DNA of 21,691 bases from Stramonita haemastoma. Taxonomy: Eukaryota; Mollusca; Gastropoda; Neogastropoda; Muricidae. A program made the position numbers and the translations under genes. The stretch is from the NCBI GenBank assembly GCA_030674155.1, contig CM060328.1, positions 33,178,623 through 33,200,313 of the forward strand, written 5' to 3'. Shown in pieces: positions 9,597 to 19,850 of this stretch; within the stretch, counting starts at the first letter, position 1; each line of letters starts with the position of its first letter. The notes beneath the pieces are model-generated. The model saw only the letters and a list, made by a program, of their open reading frames with translations, did not search any database and was not told the origin of the DNA.

Positions 9597-11470
9597 AAAT
9601 TAACCCCCCAACACTGAAAAAATGCTTTTCTTTTTATCTTTTCACACTTTTAGGCATTTGATATTTCATTCTGTGGGGGTTTCCCGAAGCCAAAGCACGA
9701 TTAATTGTACCCTTTACGCCGTGGGATATTTCTCTCCCTGCCTGGGTTTGGGGTTGCCTGGGATTTTTTTATGGACATAGTCTGGGATTTTGTCCACCCC
9801 AAGGGTTTTCCTTTTGTCCCTGTGGGGGGAAAAATGACCCCGAAATTGGGGCAAAATTCTTGGGTGTGCCCTTTTTACAGCTTTTAACAACACACACACG
9901 GGCGCCCCGCAGGCCCCGGGATGACGCAGCACCCCCGCCCACACCCACACACCACTACACCAAAAATCACAATCCCCAAAACACCACACACACCACCCAC
10001 AACAACCCCCACCCACACACACACAAACCCACACACACACACAACCACCCTTGGTTTCCACAGCCTTGTATGGTTGAAATTTATGTGTCACCAGTACGCC
10101 ATACAAACTGCGGCTAACAACTTCGATACGGTATGGGGAAAAACTATAGACCCCGGGGTTTTTTGTCGGGGTGCCCCCCTTCCTTTATCCCGCACGGATC
10201 CATATTCCACATATACATAACACTATGATCAAGCCTTAAAAAAGGGATTTCATTTGAATAATTAGAGATTGTGTTTTGTAACACATTTCATTCCCACCTT
10301 TTATCTAGATTTTCCGTTTTTGTTTTCTTCTGTCTTTCTACTGTACGTTCTGGGGTGATCTGTTTTTCTGTCTGCTTCTCTCCTCTCTTTCTCTCCTTCT
10401 TCTCTCTCTCCTTCTCCTCCCTCTCTCCTCTCTCTCTCTCGCTCTCTCTCTTTTCCTCTCTCTTCTTCTCTCTCTCTCTCTGTTCTCTTTTTTCCTCCTC
10501 CCCTCCCCACCTCTCTCTTTTTTTTTTGTTTCCTCTGTTTCTCTGTTTCCTCTCTCTCTCTCTCTCTCTCTCATCTCTTCTCTCTCTCTCTCTCTCTCTC
10601 CTTCTCTCTCTCTCTTCTCCTCTCTCCCCTTCCCCCTTTTCCTCTCCCTCTCTCCCCTTCTCTCCCCCCCCCCCTCTCTCTTCTCTCTCCCTTCTCTTTC
10701 CCCCCCCCCCCTCCTCCCCACTCCTTTAACACACCCCTTTTCTTTAATTCAATATTTTTTCTCTACTCTTGTTTCAGCGTGTTTTTTTTCCCCTTTTTTT
10801 TTTTTTTTTGGCACTACACTAAAAAAAACACACACGGGAAAAAGATAGTATCTATCACATTTTTCTTTTTCATAATCATAACGATGAAAGGGTGTCGTAT
10901 GATTATGTGTATGGAAAGGTATAGGAAACCCCCCAATGGTACCTGTCAAATTTTTTGGGTTTTTTCAGTGTTTCACAGACAGACAGAAAAAAATAAAATA
11001 TGCGCCAACCCCTCTCTCCTGTAATTTTTAGACGCTAGATTTTAGTAATTACCTTGCTGTCCAGAAGCTGAGTGTGAAGTAGAAAGTCTCCCATTTCCTG
11101 ACATGGAATTAGTAGTGGGTTTTTTTTTTTCGATTGTTAGGGAGTCCCAAAGATTCCTTTTTCGGTTTGCGTGTAGGGTTTTTTTGGCGGGGGAGGGGGG
11201 GGGCCTTTGACGAGGGGGTGGGGTGGGGTGTGTGTGTTTTTTTGGGTGTGTGTTTGTTGTGTGGTGTGTGTGTGTGTGTGTGTTGTGGTGGTGTGTGTGT
11301 GTGTGTTTAAAACTTCAGGAATTTTTCCCATAAAGATCTCCTTTTTCGGGTTTTTTGTTTTTGTGTTGTTTTTTTTTTGGAGCAGGTTGGGGGTGCAGAT
11401 GGAGGGGTGGGAGTGGGGGGGGGGTTTTGTGTTTGGTGTTTGTTATGGGTGTCGGGGGGGGGGCTTGTGG

Positions 11471-11505
<35 letters not shown>

Positions 11506-11591
11506 GTGTGTGTTGTTTGGGGTTTAAAAAACCCCATAGGGAAAATCCCTTTTTTGGGGGTTTTTGTCTCTTTGTGGGTGTTTATTTTATG
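9597..11591. other. Damaged version of 15360-17398
   Basis: Every landmark of the clean segment is recognisable in order: GCACGATTAATTGTAC, CACAGCCTTGTATGGTTGA, CCAGTACGCCATA, GAGATTGTGTTTTGTAACAC, the TC tract at 10378-10730, CATAATCATAACGATG, AAAGATCTCCTTTTTCGGG and the GT tracts. Isolated bases are replaced by neighbours and G/C runs are lengthened. Nothing here should be annotated independently of the clean copy. Confidence 0.85.
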
Positions 11592-11691
11592 NNNNNNNNN
11601 NNNNNNNNNNNNNNNNNNNNNNNNNNNNNNNNNNNNNNNNNNNNNNNNNNNNNNNNNNNNNNNNNNNNNNNNNNNNNNNNNNNNNNNNNNN
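11592..11691. other. Assembly gap, exactly 100 N
   Basis: One hundred N bases. A round 100 is the usual placeholder for a scaffold join of unknown size, not a measured distance. Because the two sides are the same locus, the true gap length is probably negative, that is, an overlap. Confidence 0.97.
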
Positions 11692-11870
11692 TCCTCATCC
11701 GAAATTTTTAGCCCCCCAGACCACCCCCTCAGGGTTTTTTTGGATGGGGAAAAATTTTTTTGGGGGCCCCAAGGGGGGGAAAAAAACCCCGCACACTCCG
11801 CCCCCGGACTTTTTGCTTTCTAGGCAAGCGCGTTCCCCCCTTTTAACCCCCCGTTTCCCCACCTTGAGTC
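11692..11870 (-). mobile_element. Damaged partial copy of the 4797-5216 SINE
   Basis: Equivalent to about 5062-5217. The head can be recognised from GCACACTCCG and GGACTTTTTGCTTTCTAGGC, but the A box region has become runs of C and T and the B box is destroyed. The element is cut by the gap. It is best read as the same insertion assembled a second time, not a second insertion. Confidence 0.7.
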
Positions 11871-13506
11871 TGTATATTTTTTTTCTTACGGTTTGATGGG
11901 TAAAAAATAAGTAAAAAAAGGGGGGTTTTTTTTCATGTCCGGGGGTTTGGGGGGAAAATAAACTTGTATAATGTCTGCCTGTCTCTGTGCCCTGTTTTTT
12001 GTCACCCTTTTTAAATTGGGGGTTCGTAACCGTCTTTGTCCTACTGTTTGTTTGGGAAGGGTATTTTGTTTTTTTTTGTTTTTGTGTTTGGTCTCTCTCT
12101 CTCTTCTTCCTCTCCCCCTTCCCCCTCATCTCTACTCTCACTTCTCTTTTTTCCCTCCTCTCTCCTCTCTCTCTCTCCTTTTAAAACTTCCCCCTTTTCC
12201 CCTCCCCCTCTCTCCTCTCTCCCCCCCCCAACCCCAAATTTTAAAAAAACCTAAAAAAACCCCCAACCACCCCAACCCAACCCCCCAAAAACCCCCAAAA
12301 CCCCACCTCCCCCAAAAAAAAATTTTTCTCTGCATGAATTACCTTTTTTAAAGGGGAAAAAAAAAAAAAAAACTAAAACAAACAGGAATGCAAACAGAAA
12401 GGGGAAACAGCGATAAGAATTTCTGATTAAAACCCCTTTTTTTCTTCTTTTTTTTTTTTAGGAAAACCCGTCCCCTGTTAATTGAAAAAGAAAAAAGGGG
12501 GTTCCCCTTTTATATTTCGAAGAGGTTTTTTTTTTTCTTTTTTTTTTGCTTCCCCTTTATAAGTAAAATTTTCCCCTTGTAGAAATGTTTTAAAAGAACC
12601 GGTTTTTTTTAAAAAAAAGGGGGTTTTTTTTTCTTTTTTTTGGGGGCGCGGCGCGCGGTGGTGTGTATGTAGGGGATGTTTTTGTGTGTGTGTGTGTGTC
12701 TGTGGTGTGTGTTTGTGTGGTTTTGTGTGTCGTGCTTTTTTGGGGGAAAGGGGGGGGTGTGAAAATTTTTACGGGAAGTGTGTGTATGTGCTCGCGCGCG
12801 TGCGTGCGTGTGTGTGTAATTATGATTTTTTTTAAAGTGTGGTAGGTGTGTGGGTGGGGTTTTTGTAGGAAAAACGTGCGTGTGTGTGGAAAATTTTTTG
12901 AACTTTTTGCATGCGTGAAGTGGGTTAAGTCTCTCTCCCCCCACAGTACAAAAAAGAGGGGTTTTTTGGGGGCCCCATAAAAACACATTCACATACACCC
13001 CAAACCCCCTTAAAAACACATAATCACACAAAATATACATCCCCACATACCCAAAAAAAACAAAAACACACACATTAAAAAACAGACCATAAACCCTCCG
13101 CCTTTTTTTTCCCCTCCCCCCACCCAAAAGAGAAAACCCCCTCTTTCCACACACAGACACAGAAAAAATACAGGGGGACTGATACACACACCCCCCACAC
13201 TCCCCACACACACACACACACACACACACACTCAAACACACCCCACACCACACACCCCACACAAACACACACACCCAACACACACACACACACAAACACA
13301 CACCCACAAAACGAACACACCACACACAGCCCCACCCGCACACGTTTAAAAAAAACGCAAACACAAAACACACACACAAACCCCACATACACACATGCAA
13401 ACACAAACACACACACAAAAAAACTTTTTCAAACCAAAAAACACACAATCCGCCCCCCCACACCCCCCAAACACCCCACCACACACACACAAAAACACCC
13501 CACACA

Positions 13507-13539
<33 letters not shown>

Positions 13540-13580
13540 CCCCACCAACCACACACACAAACACCCACGCGCACAAACCA
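11871..13580. other. Damaged version of 5218-6880
   Basis: Contains the TC tract (about 12092-12180), the CCCAA-rich tract (12229-12310), ATGAATTACC at about 12336, the GC/GT block (12647-12920) and the CA block (12977-13580). The 321- and 529-residue minus-strand frames are repeat artefacts. Use 5218-6300 instead where a clean reading is needed. Confidence 0.8.
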
Positions 13581-13796
13581 TGTGGGGAGCCGAAAGGTTT
13601 AATCTCGAAAATCACGACACAAACCCCGATCGATAGGGAGTTTTTTAAAACCAAAGGGGGAAAGAAACATGAAAAGGGGGGAGACGGGGAAAAGGGGAAA
13701 AGGGGCCCAAAAAGGCCCAGACTAGAAGGACTGGTGTAAACAAGTAAAGCAGATTTGGGGAAACAGACAGCCAAGTGATGGAACCCCCAAAAAAAA

Positions 13797-14089
13797 GAGA
13801 GGGAGAATGAAGAGAGAGAGAGAAGAAAGAAGAGAAGAGAGAGAGAGAGAAAAAGGGGAGAGAGAGAGAGAGAGAGAGAAGAGAAGAGAGAGAGAGAGAG
13901 AACGGGGAGTGTTTTGGGGGGGAGATAAAGAGAAAGAGAGAGAGAAGAGAGAGAGAGAGAGAGAAAAGAGAGAGAGAGAGAGAGGAGAGAGGGAGAGAGA
14001 GAGAGAGAGAGAGAGAGGGGGAGTGATGGAGGGAGAGAGAAAAGAGAGAGAGAAAAGAGAAAGAGAGAGAGAGAAAAAGAGAGAGAGAG

Positions 14090-14129
<40 letters not shown>

Positions 14130-14395
14130 AAAGAGAGAGAGAGAGAAAAAAGAGAGAGAGAGAGAGGAGAGAGGGGGGAGGGGGAAGAAAAAGAGAGAGG
14201 GGGGAAAATAAAAGGGGGAGAGAGAGAAAAAAAAAGGAAGAGAAAAGGGGGGAGATAGAGAGAGAGAAAAGAGAAGAGAGAGGGGGGAGAAGGGAGAGAC
14301 AGACAAAACAGACAGACAGAGGGGAGAGAGAAAAAGAGAGAGAGAAGAGAGAGAGAGAGAGAGAAAAAGAGAAGAGGAAGAGAGAGAGAGAGATA
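13797..14395. repeat. GA-rich microsatellite tract, partly damaged
   Basis: Runs of GAGAGA interrupted by AAAA and GGGG blocks, with an island ACAGACAGACAGA near 14308. The equivalent in copy A (about 7130-8500) is much longer and more corrupted, so the true length is unknown. Frames of hundreds of R/E or S/L residues are artefacts. Confidence 0.85.
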
Positions 14396-14400
14396 TGAGT

Positions 14401-14830
14401 GAGGGAAAAGGGGGGGGGGGAAGGGGGGGGGGGGGGGAAAAGAAAAGGGGGGGGGGCCCCGGGCCGGGGAACAGGGGGGCCCGGGGGCCCCGGGGGAAAA
14501 ACCCCGGGGGGCCCAAAAAGGGGCGGGCCCCCCCCCGGGAGGGGGTTGGGGGGGGGGGGAGTGGGGGGGGGGGGGGGGGGGGGTTGGGCCCCCCCAAAAG
14601 GGGGGGGGGGGGGGTTTTTTTTTGGGGGAAAAGGGGGGGGGCCGGCCCCCCCCCCGGGCCCCCCCCCCCCTTTGGGCCCCCCTTTCCCGGGGCCCCCCCC
14701 CGGGGGCCCCCCCCGAAAAACCCCCCCCCCCCCCCCGCCCCCCCCCCGCCCCCCCCCCCGCCCAAAACCCCCCCCAGACTGCCCCACGGGGCCCCCCAAA
14801 CCAAACACCCCGCCCCCCCGACAGACGGGA
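14401..14830. other. Artefactual G/C homopolymer block
   Basis: About 400 bp made almost wholly of runs of G, C and A, for example seven to nineteen G in a row alternating with runs of C. The equivalent interval of copy A (about 8500-9060) is GA/CAGA text with ordinary words, so this G/C pattern is not reproduced. It looks like a collapsed consensus rather than a GC-rich gene, CpG island or G-quadruplex array. Confidence 0.75.
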
Positions 14831-15019
14831 AAAATGAGACAAGCGCAGAGACAGTGAAACCCGGCTGGGGGGCAGAAAAACCCCCGGGAACCCACCCCCC
14901 AAAACAGAGTGATAAAAAAAAATACAACAAAACAAATAGACAACATATTAAAACCCCCCAAAAAATTTTTTAAAACAAGGGGGGGGCTGGGGTCAAACCT
15001 GCCCGGGGAAAAAAAAATT

Positions 15020-15350
15020 TTTTTTTTCTGGGGAAAAAAAAAAAGAAGAAGAAGAAAAAAAAAGAAAAAAAAGAAGAAGAGAAAAAAAAAAAAAGAAGAA
15101 GAAAAGAAAAAAAGCAAAACAAGGAGAAAAAGGGGGAAAAAAAGAAGAACAACAAAAAAGGGAAAAGGGAAGAAGGAGAAGAAAAAAAAAAAAAGAAGAA
15201 GAAGAAGAAAAAAAAAAAAAACAAGAAGAAAAGAACGAAGAAGAAGAAAAAAGAACAACAACAACAAAAACCAACAACATCAACAACAAAAAAAAACAAG
15301 TACAAGAACAAGAACAAGGGGAAAAAAAACAACAAAAAAAAACAAGCATT
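15020..15350. repeat. A-rich (AAG)n then (AAC)n tract
   Basis: AAGAAG units with long A runs to about 15245, then AACAAC and AAC/AAG units to about 15345. Copy A has the same order at 9195-9590. Both lie in damaged sequence, so unit counts are unreliable. The frames rich in K or F across it are artefacts. Confidence 0.7.
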
Positions 15351-15359
15351 CAACACTAC

Positions 15360-15608
15360 CACCAAAAAATGAAAACTGCTTTCCCCCTATCTTTTCACAC
15401 TTCAGACATAGATATTCATTCTGTGGGTTCCAGACGCCACGCACGATTAATTGTACTTGACGCGTGAGAATATCTCTCTCCCTGCCTGGCTTGGCTTGCC
15501 TGCATGTATGGACATAGTCTGGGATATGTCCACCAAGATTTTCCTTTTGTCCCTGTGGGGAAAGTGACCTGAAATCTGTCAAAGATTCTTGAGTGCTTGC
15601 TACAGCTG
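15360..15608. other. Clean unique segment, possibly a SINE body
   Basis: Ordinary mixed-composition sequence, the first clean reading after the gap. If the tRNA-like head at 15771-15841 belongs to a minus-strand SINE, this segment lies on its body side beyond the (CA)n tract. It lacks the GTCTTTCGGATGA core of the other SINEs. No ORF of note. Confidence 0.4.
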
Positions 15609-15643
15609 TAACATACACACACACGCGCGCGCCGCGCGCGCAT

Positions 15644-15674
<31 letters not shown>

Positions 15675-15687
15675 CACTCACACTCAC

Positions 15688-15765
<78 letters not shown>
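15609..15765. repeat. Compound (CG)(CACG)(CA)n microsatellite
   Basis: Starts with ACACGCGCGCGC, passes through GCACGCACGC, then CACACA with CTCA interruptions, then pure CA from about 15700 to 15764. Confidence 0.97.
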
Positions 15766-15770
15766 CCACA

Positions 15771-15841
15771 ATTGGATTGGAATCCACAGCCTTGATATGG
15801 TTGAGAATTTATCGTGTCACCCAGTACGCCATAGCAAACTG
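15771..15841 (-). mobile_element. tRNA-like SINE head
   Basis: On the minus strand TGGCGTACTGGGTGA (15831-15817) matches the Pol III A box and GGATTCCAATCC (15785-15774) matches the B box. The starts are 46 bp apart, close to the spacing in tRNA genes. A functional tRNA is unlikely because the acceptor stem does not close, and the sequence runs straight into a CA microsatellite where a SINE body would follow. The damaged counterpart is at about 10045-10110. This head is different from those at 5216 and 19500. Confidence 0.5.
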
Positions 15842-15861
15842 CGGCATAGACATACTATCGA

Positions 15862-15958
15862 TACTGGTATGTGTGGAACTATAGACTCCGTGCGGATATT
15901 TGTTCAGGGTGACCCCTTCTTTATCCGCACGGAGTCCATAGTTCCACATATACCAGTA
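15862..15958. repeat. Inverted repeat with 37-bp arms (hairpin)
   Basis: Left arm 15862-15898 and right arm 15922-15958 are reverse complements at 35 of 37 positions, separated by a 23-nt loop that itself contains GGGTGACCCC. The two mismatches (a G opposite T and an A opposite C in the arms) each keep or nearly keep pairing in RNA. The arms are of mixed sequence, not microsatellite, so this is not chance low complexity. The damaged copy at about 10125-10210 keeps traces of both arms. It could be a foldback or MITE-like element, or a structured RNA. There are no clear flanking target duplications. Confidence 0.75.
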
Positions 15959-16121
15959 ACACTATGAGTCAAGCAGCTTCAAAAGAGGACTCATTCTGAC
16001 ATAATTAGAGATTGTGTCTTGTAACACATTTCATTCCCCACCTTTTATCTAGATCTCCAGTTGTCTGTTTGTCTATCTGTCTTTCTATCTGTACGTTTCT
16101 GTGTGTATCTGTTTTTCTGTC

Positions 16122-16180
16122 TGCTTCTCTCTCTCTCTCTCTCCTCTCCTCTCTCCTCTCTCTCTCTCTCTCCTCTCTCT

Positions 16181-16231
<51 letters not shown>

Positions 16232-16394
16232 CCCTCTCTCTCTCCTGTCTCTCTCTTTCTCTCTTCTCTCCTCCCCCACCTCTCTCTGTCTCTGTTTCTC
16301 TGTTTCTTTCTCTGTTTCTCCTCTCTTTCTCCTCTCTCTCTCTCTCTCTCTCTCCTCTCCTCTCTCTCTCTCTCTCTTCTCTCTCTCCTCCTCT

Positions 16395-16428
<34 letters not shown>

Positions 16429-16524
16429 CCTCTCTCTCTCTCCCTCATCCCCTCCCTTCTTCCTCCCCCCCCCCCTCTCTCCTCTCTCCTCTCTCCCTCT
16501 CCCCCCCCCCCTCTCTCTCTCTCC
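16122..16524. repeat. (TC)n-rich block, about 400 bp
   Basis: TC dinucleotides with CCTC, TTTC, TGTC and C-run interruptions, preceded from 16062 by TCTG-like words. The damaged copy is at 10378-10730. Open frames of S/L or R/E through it are artefacts. Confidence 0.95.
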
Positions 16525-16944
16525 CATACACACACCCCTTTCTTAATATGACAATATTTTTTCTCTACTCTTGTTTACAGCGTGTTTTCTTTCCTTTTCT
16601 TTTTTTTTTGGCACTACACTAACAAAACACACACAGGAAGCATAGTATCTATCACATTTTTCTTTTTCATAATCATAATCGATGCAAGTGTCTGTATGAT
16701 TATGTGTATGCAGGTAGTAGGAACCCACAATGGTACCTGTCAAGTTTTGGTTCTTTCAGTGTTTCAGACAGACAGACAGAAACAGAAGTCAATATGCTGC
16801 CAGCCCCTCTCTCCTGTAATTTCAGACGCTAGATTTCAGTAATTACCCTTCAGCTGTCATCAGAAGCTGAGTGTGAAGTAGAAAGTCTACACCATTTCCT
16901 GACATGGAAGCTAGTAGTGGGTTTTTTTTTTCGATTGTTAGGAC
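16525..16944. other. Unique spacer, no gene recognised
   Basis: Mixed AT-rich sequence with the near-duplicated ATAATCATAATCGATG word and a CAGACAGACAGACAG run near 16765. It is a clean landmark for the damaged 10730-11130. No ORF with protein-like composition. Confidence 0.6.
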
Positions 16945-17633
<689 letters not shown>

Positions 17634-17805
17634 GCCTAATATTTTTGTGATTTTTTTACACTTTCTATTCACTTTCTTTTTTATTATCTTTTTTTTATCT
17701 TACAAACTCTTATCTTGTATCCTTCGTTGTATTGCTTTGGCTATCGAAACAGAAGATGGTGGGTATTTCTTTTTTGTTTGTCATAAAAAAGATCAAATAG
17801 TAGTT
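17634..17805. other. AT-rich non-coding sequence
   Basis: T-rich sequence following the last GT tract, with no ORF, SINE box or repeat recognised. Confidence 0.5.
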
Positions 17806-17985
17806 GGCATCCGTCAGTCTCGGATGACAATGAAGTTGTGAATGTATAGAGAGCAAACTGTTACCCATGCAGCAGACCATCCATCCCCAACCACCCTTCT
17901 CCACGTCGCTGGAATGGTACATTAGAAAAGCAATCACCGATACGCATGGTTCCAGAGTTTGGAGTGCAAGATTGAAAAGTTTAAC
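17806..17985. repeat. Possible interspersed repeat of mixed composition
   Basis: From GTTGGCATCCGTCAGTCTCG to AGTGCAAGATTG the sequence has ordinary complexity and looks like repetitive-element text I associate with invertebrate genomes, but only one copy is in the window. No coding frame holds up. The call rests on general resemblance and is weak. Confidence 0.25.
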
Positions 17986-17993
17986 ACACACAA

Positions 17994-18118
17994 CACGCGC
18001 GCGCGCACACACACAGACACACGCACACACACACACATATATGTGTATATATATGTATGATATTGTATATAAATACATATATATATATTTATAATTTATA
18101 CATATATATAAACATATA
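17994..18118. repeat. Compound (CG)(CA)(TA) microsatellite
   Basis: CGCGCGCGCGC, then CACACA with one AGAC interruption, then ATATAT with TGT and TATGAT interruptions to about 18118. Confidence 0.93.
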
Positions 18119-18807
18119 TACTATTGTGTTAAGTTAGCAATGTAGTGGTAATAAGGACAATCGACTATTCTTATACGCTATGTACCCTGAGAAAATATAG
18201 GATTAGGTATGAGGTCAGCTTTTATAAATCATTCATGTTAAGTCTGTGTCATGACTTTTAATCCAGTACTTTAGATTGAGACATGTCTCTTAAAACAGCT
18301 GGGCTTGCCAGTTCACAAAAGTAAAATTAAATACCCGTTGCCTGTCGAAATATATCCACAGCGTCTGGAACTTTAGTTTTATTGAAAACACGGTCCAAAC
18401 TTTAAAATACCACCTGTTAGACCTCTCAGCACCATCATTCATAGGGTAGCCGGTGATACATGCCTCATAAACTGTCGCCATTCTTTCGATCTACAGCCAT
18501 GTAGATTTAATCTTTTGGCAACTCCGTCCACTTATTTAAATATCATCTCCGTAGGAATCGTGGTCTAGCTTGTCGCCTCCTGTCCTCCATTGTCCTTTCT
18601 ATGGAAGCTCTGGTGTTACATAGCACTGAAGTATTGATGCCCAAATAAAAGTATGATGTTGATGCAAAAAGAGATTAGTCAATGCGAGTTTTCAGTGTGT
18701 TTTCTTTAATCTGTGTGTGTTATTAGATGTCAGATTGTCATATTTTGTTAACTACACATTACCAATTATTTTTTCTACTATAAAATTTATTCAACTATTA
18801 TATCTAC

Positions 18808-18808
<1 letters not shown>
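18119..18808. other. AT-rich sequence without recognised gene
   Basis: A 63-codon minus frame (18290-18481) has mixed residues but no domain, no splice-site support and no context. AATAAA occurs at about 18642. I see no SINE boxes. Confidence 0.5.

Positions 18809-18882
<74 letters not shown>
18809..18882. repeat. (TA)n microsatellite, 74 bp
   Basis: Perfect alternating TA, followed to about 18915 by imperfect TATA/AAAT words. Such tracts extrude cruciforms readily and are often length-variable. Confidence 0.97.
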
Positions 18883-18885
<3 letters not shown>

Positions 18886-19044
18886 GTATAAATATATATA
18901 TATCTGTATATATATAAAAATCTTATATTAAAGTAGAAGAGCTCTGGGTATAAGGAGAATGACAAGCATTGTAAATTCATATGTACTAAAATATTTATAA
19001 CAAAATGTACCCATTGAAATATCCTTCTTAGTTAAGGTGAATGT

Positions 19045-19092
19045 ACTGCAATTTTGATGAAGGAGCTTAGCCCTAAACATTTAACCTGCAGT
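19045..19092 (+). other. Hammerhead-like hairpin motif, decayed
   Basis: TTGATGA at 19054-19060 is followed by a small hairpin (arms AGG-GC and GC-CCT around TTA, with one bulged A, 19061-19074), then TAAAC. The layout is that of a hammerhead ribozyme core: CTGATGA, stem II, GAAAC. An outer six-base pair of arms, ACTGCA at 19045-19050 and TGCAGT at 19087-19092, encloses it. Two core bases differ from the active consensus (C3 is T, G12 is T), so it would be inactive. Penelope-like elements and some other retroelements carry such ribozymes. No element ORF is seen nearby. Confidence 0.3.
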
Positions 19093-19339
19093 GAGAACAA
19101 AAAACAAAAGTGGAAAAAAGCTTAAGTTTCTCTAGTAAGGTAAAACATATTGCACTAGATAAATTTGCACAATATACTACATTATTGTGCAGCGCGATAC
19201 AGCAATACTCTTTAACATAACATTGCAAAAAAATGCTGGCTCTACAAAACACAATGGAATATAATTCAACACCAAACATAACAACATAACACACACCAAC
19301 ACATTTCATTACAAAACCAAAAAAGTTCTGTTCAAAAAG
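19093..19339. other. AT-rich sequence without recognised gene
   Basis: A 78-codon minus frame (19073-19309) exists, but its composition is generic (C, V, Y, L) and no domain is visible. No repeats or boxes are recognised. Confidence 0.45.
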
Positions 19340-19482
19340 TTACAGCAGCGTAGACATCTTTGACACGGCCATTTTCTCAGGGAATGCTCCATCAGTGTCT
19401 GTGAGGAATGGAATGGCATGGCTATCAGAGTCGCCAGGATGCCTTGAACCTGATAGATGGACGTCGTCTGGAGGGATGGTCA
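19340..19482 (-). repeat. Coding-like repeat copy 1, possible terminal exon
   Basis: On the minus strand an acceptor-like CCTTTTACACAG ends at 19483. A frame then runs from ACC at 19480 to TAA at 19342-19340, encoding TIPPDDVHLSGSRHPGDSDS and then HAIPFLTDTDGAFPEKMAVS. A diverged copy lies at 20575-20686. Existence of a second copy 1.2 kb away favours an interspersed repeat over a single-gene exon, though a duplicated exon is possible. The start of the plus-strand SINE at about 19500 touches its 5' flank. Family unknown. Confidence 0.4.
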
Positions 19483-19497
19483 CTGTGTAAAAGGATG

Positions 19498-19850
19498 GGT
19501 ACAGGATGGCCTAGTGGTTAAAACATTGCGCTCGCATTCTGACGAAACGGGTTCCAATCCCGTTAGAGGAGATTTTTACCCTAGAATTTTCATCAGTGCT
19601 GACTCCACTCTTCCAAAAATGTCTTTCGGATGATACCATAAACCGAGGTCCTGTGTGCATACACGTATAACATCTTCTTGCGCACACACGTTAAACTCTG
19701 CTCCGTTTTTTGGAAGAGTGGGCCATTGTGTGTCGGTAGGAACGGATGTCGAAATTTACAAAACGGCACACATTGTACAAAAAGCACATGGGTGTTTATT
19801 CTATTATCCTCGATATAAAAGAATAAATGAAATATGAAAAAATGCCAATC
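19498..19850 (+). mobile_element. tRNA-derived SINE
   Basis: The A box TGGCCTAGTGGT (19507-19518) and B box GGGTTCCAATCC (19549-19560) are 42 bp apart, as in tRNA genes. The core GTCTTTCGGATGATACCATA (19621 on) matches the minus-strand SINE at 5077-5041 at 34 of 37 positions. A middle segment carries GGAAGAGTGGGCCATTGTGT, and the 3' end is TTTATTCTATTATCCTCG followed by AAAGAATAAATGAAATATG. The head, core and tail are all present, so this is the most complete member of its tail family in the window. Target-site duplications are not evident. Confidence 0.8.

Larger units (their letters stand above)
5062..11591. repeat. Copy A of a locus also present at 11692-17398 (overlapping contig end)
   Basis: Landmarks occur in the same order and orientation in both copies. 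CTCTGCATGAATTACCTT is at about 5660 and 12330. TGTGCTCGCGCGCGTGCGTG is at about 6101 and 12787. GGTTTAATCTCGAAAA is at about 6914 and 13598. CAGAGTGATAAAAAAAAA is at about 9080 and 14904. GCACGATTAATTGTAC is at about 9697 and 15441. The TCTCTTTGTGGGTGTTTATT that ends this copy (about 11567-11586) matches 17368-17390. This copy is clean to about 6300 and then degrades toward the gap. Total length is about 6.5 kb against 5.7 kb for the other, the difference lying mainly in the GA-rich middle. I read the two as the same molecule assembled twice. Confidence 0.85.

Noticed and set aside
14401..14830. Possible CpG island, G-quadruplex array or GC-rich exon
   Set aside because: The other assembled copy of the same interval has no such G/C runs, so it is a consensus artefact.
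13645..15267. Very long minus-strand open frame (540 codons), with overlapping 529- and 402-codon frames
   Set aside because: They translate GA/TC repeat and damaged homopolymer sequence into S/L/F/P/G runs. No domain, and the equivalent frames in the other copy differ completely.
15771..15841. Functional tRNA gene
   Set aside because: A and B boxes are present but the acceptor and anticodon stems do not pair well, and the body side runs into a microsatellite, as in a SINE head.
18290..18481. 63-codon minus-strand ORF with mixed composition
   Set aside because: Starts and stops without splice or promoter support and matches no family I know. Length is within chance expectation for this composition.
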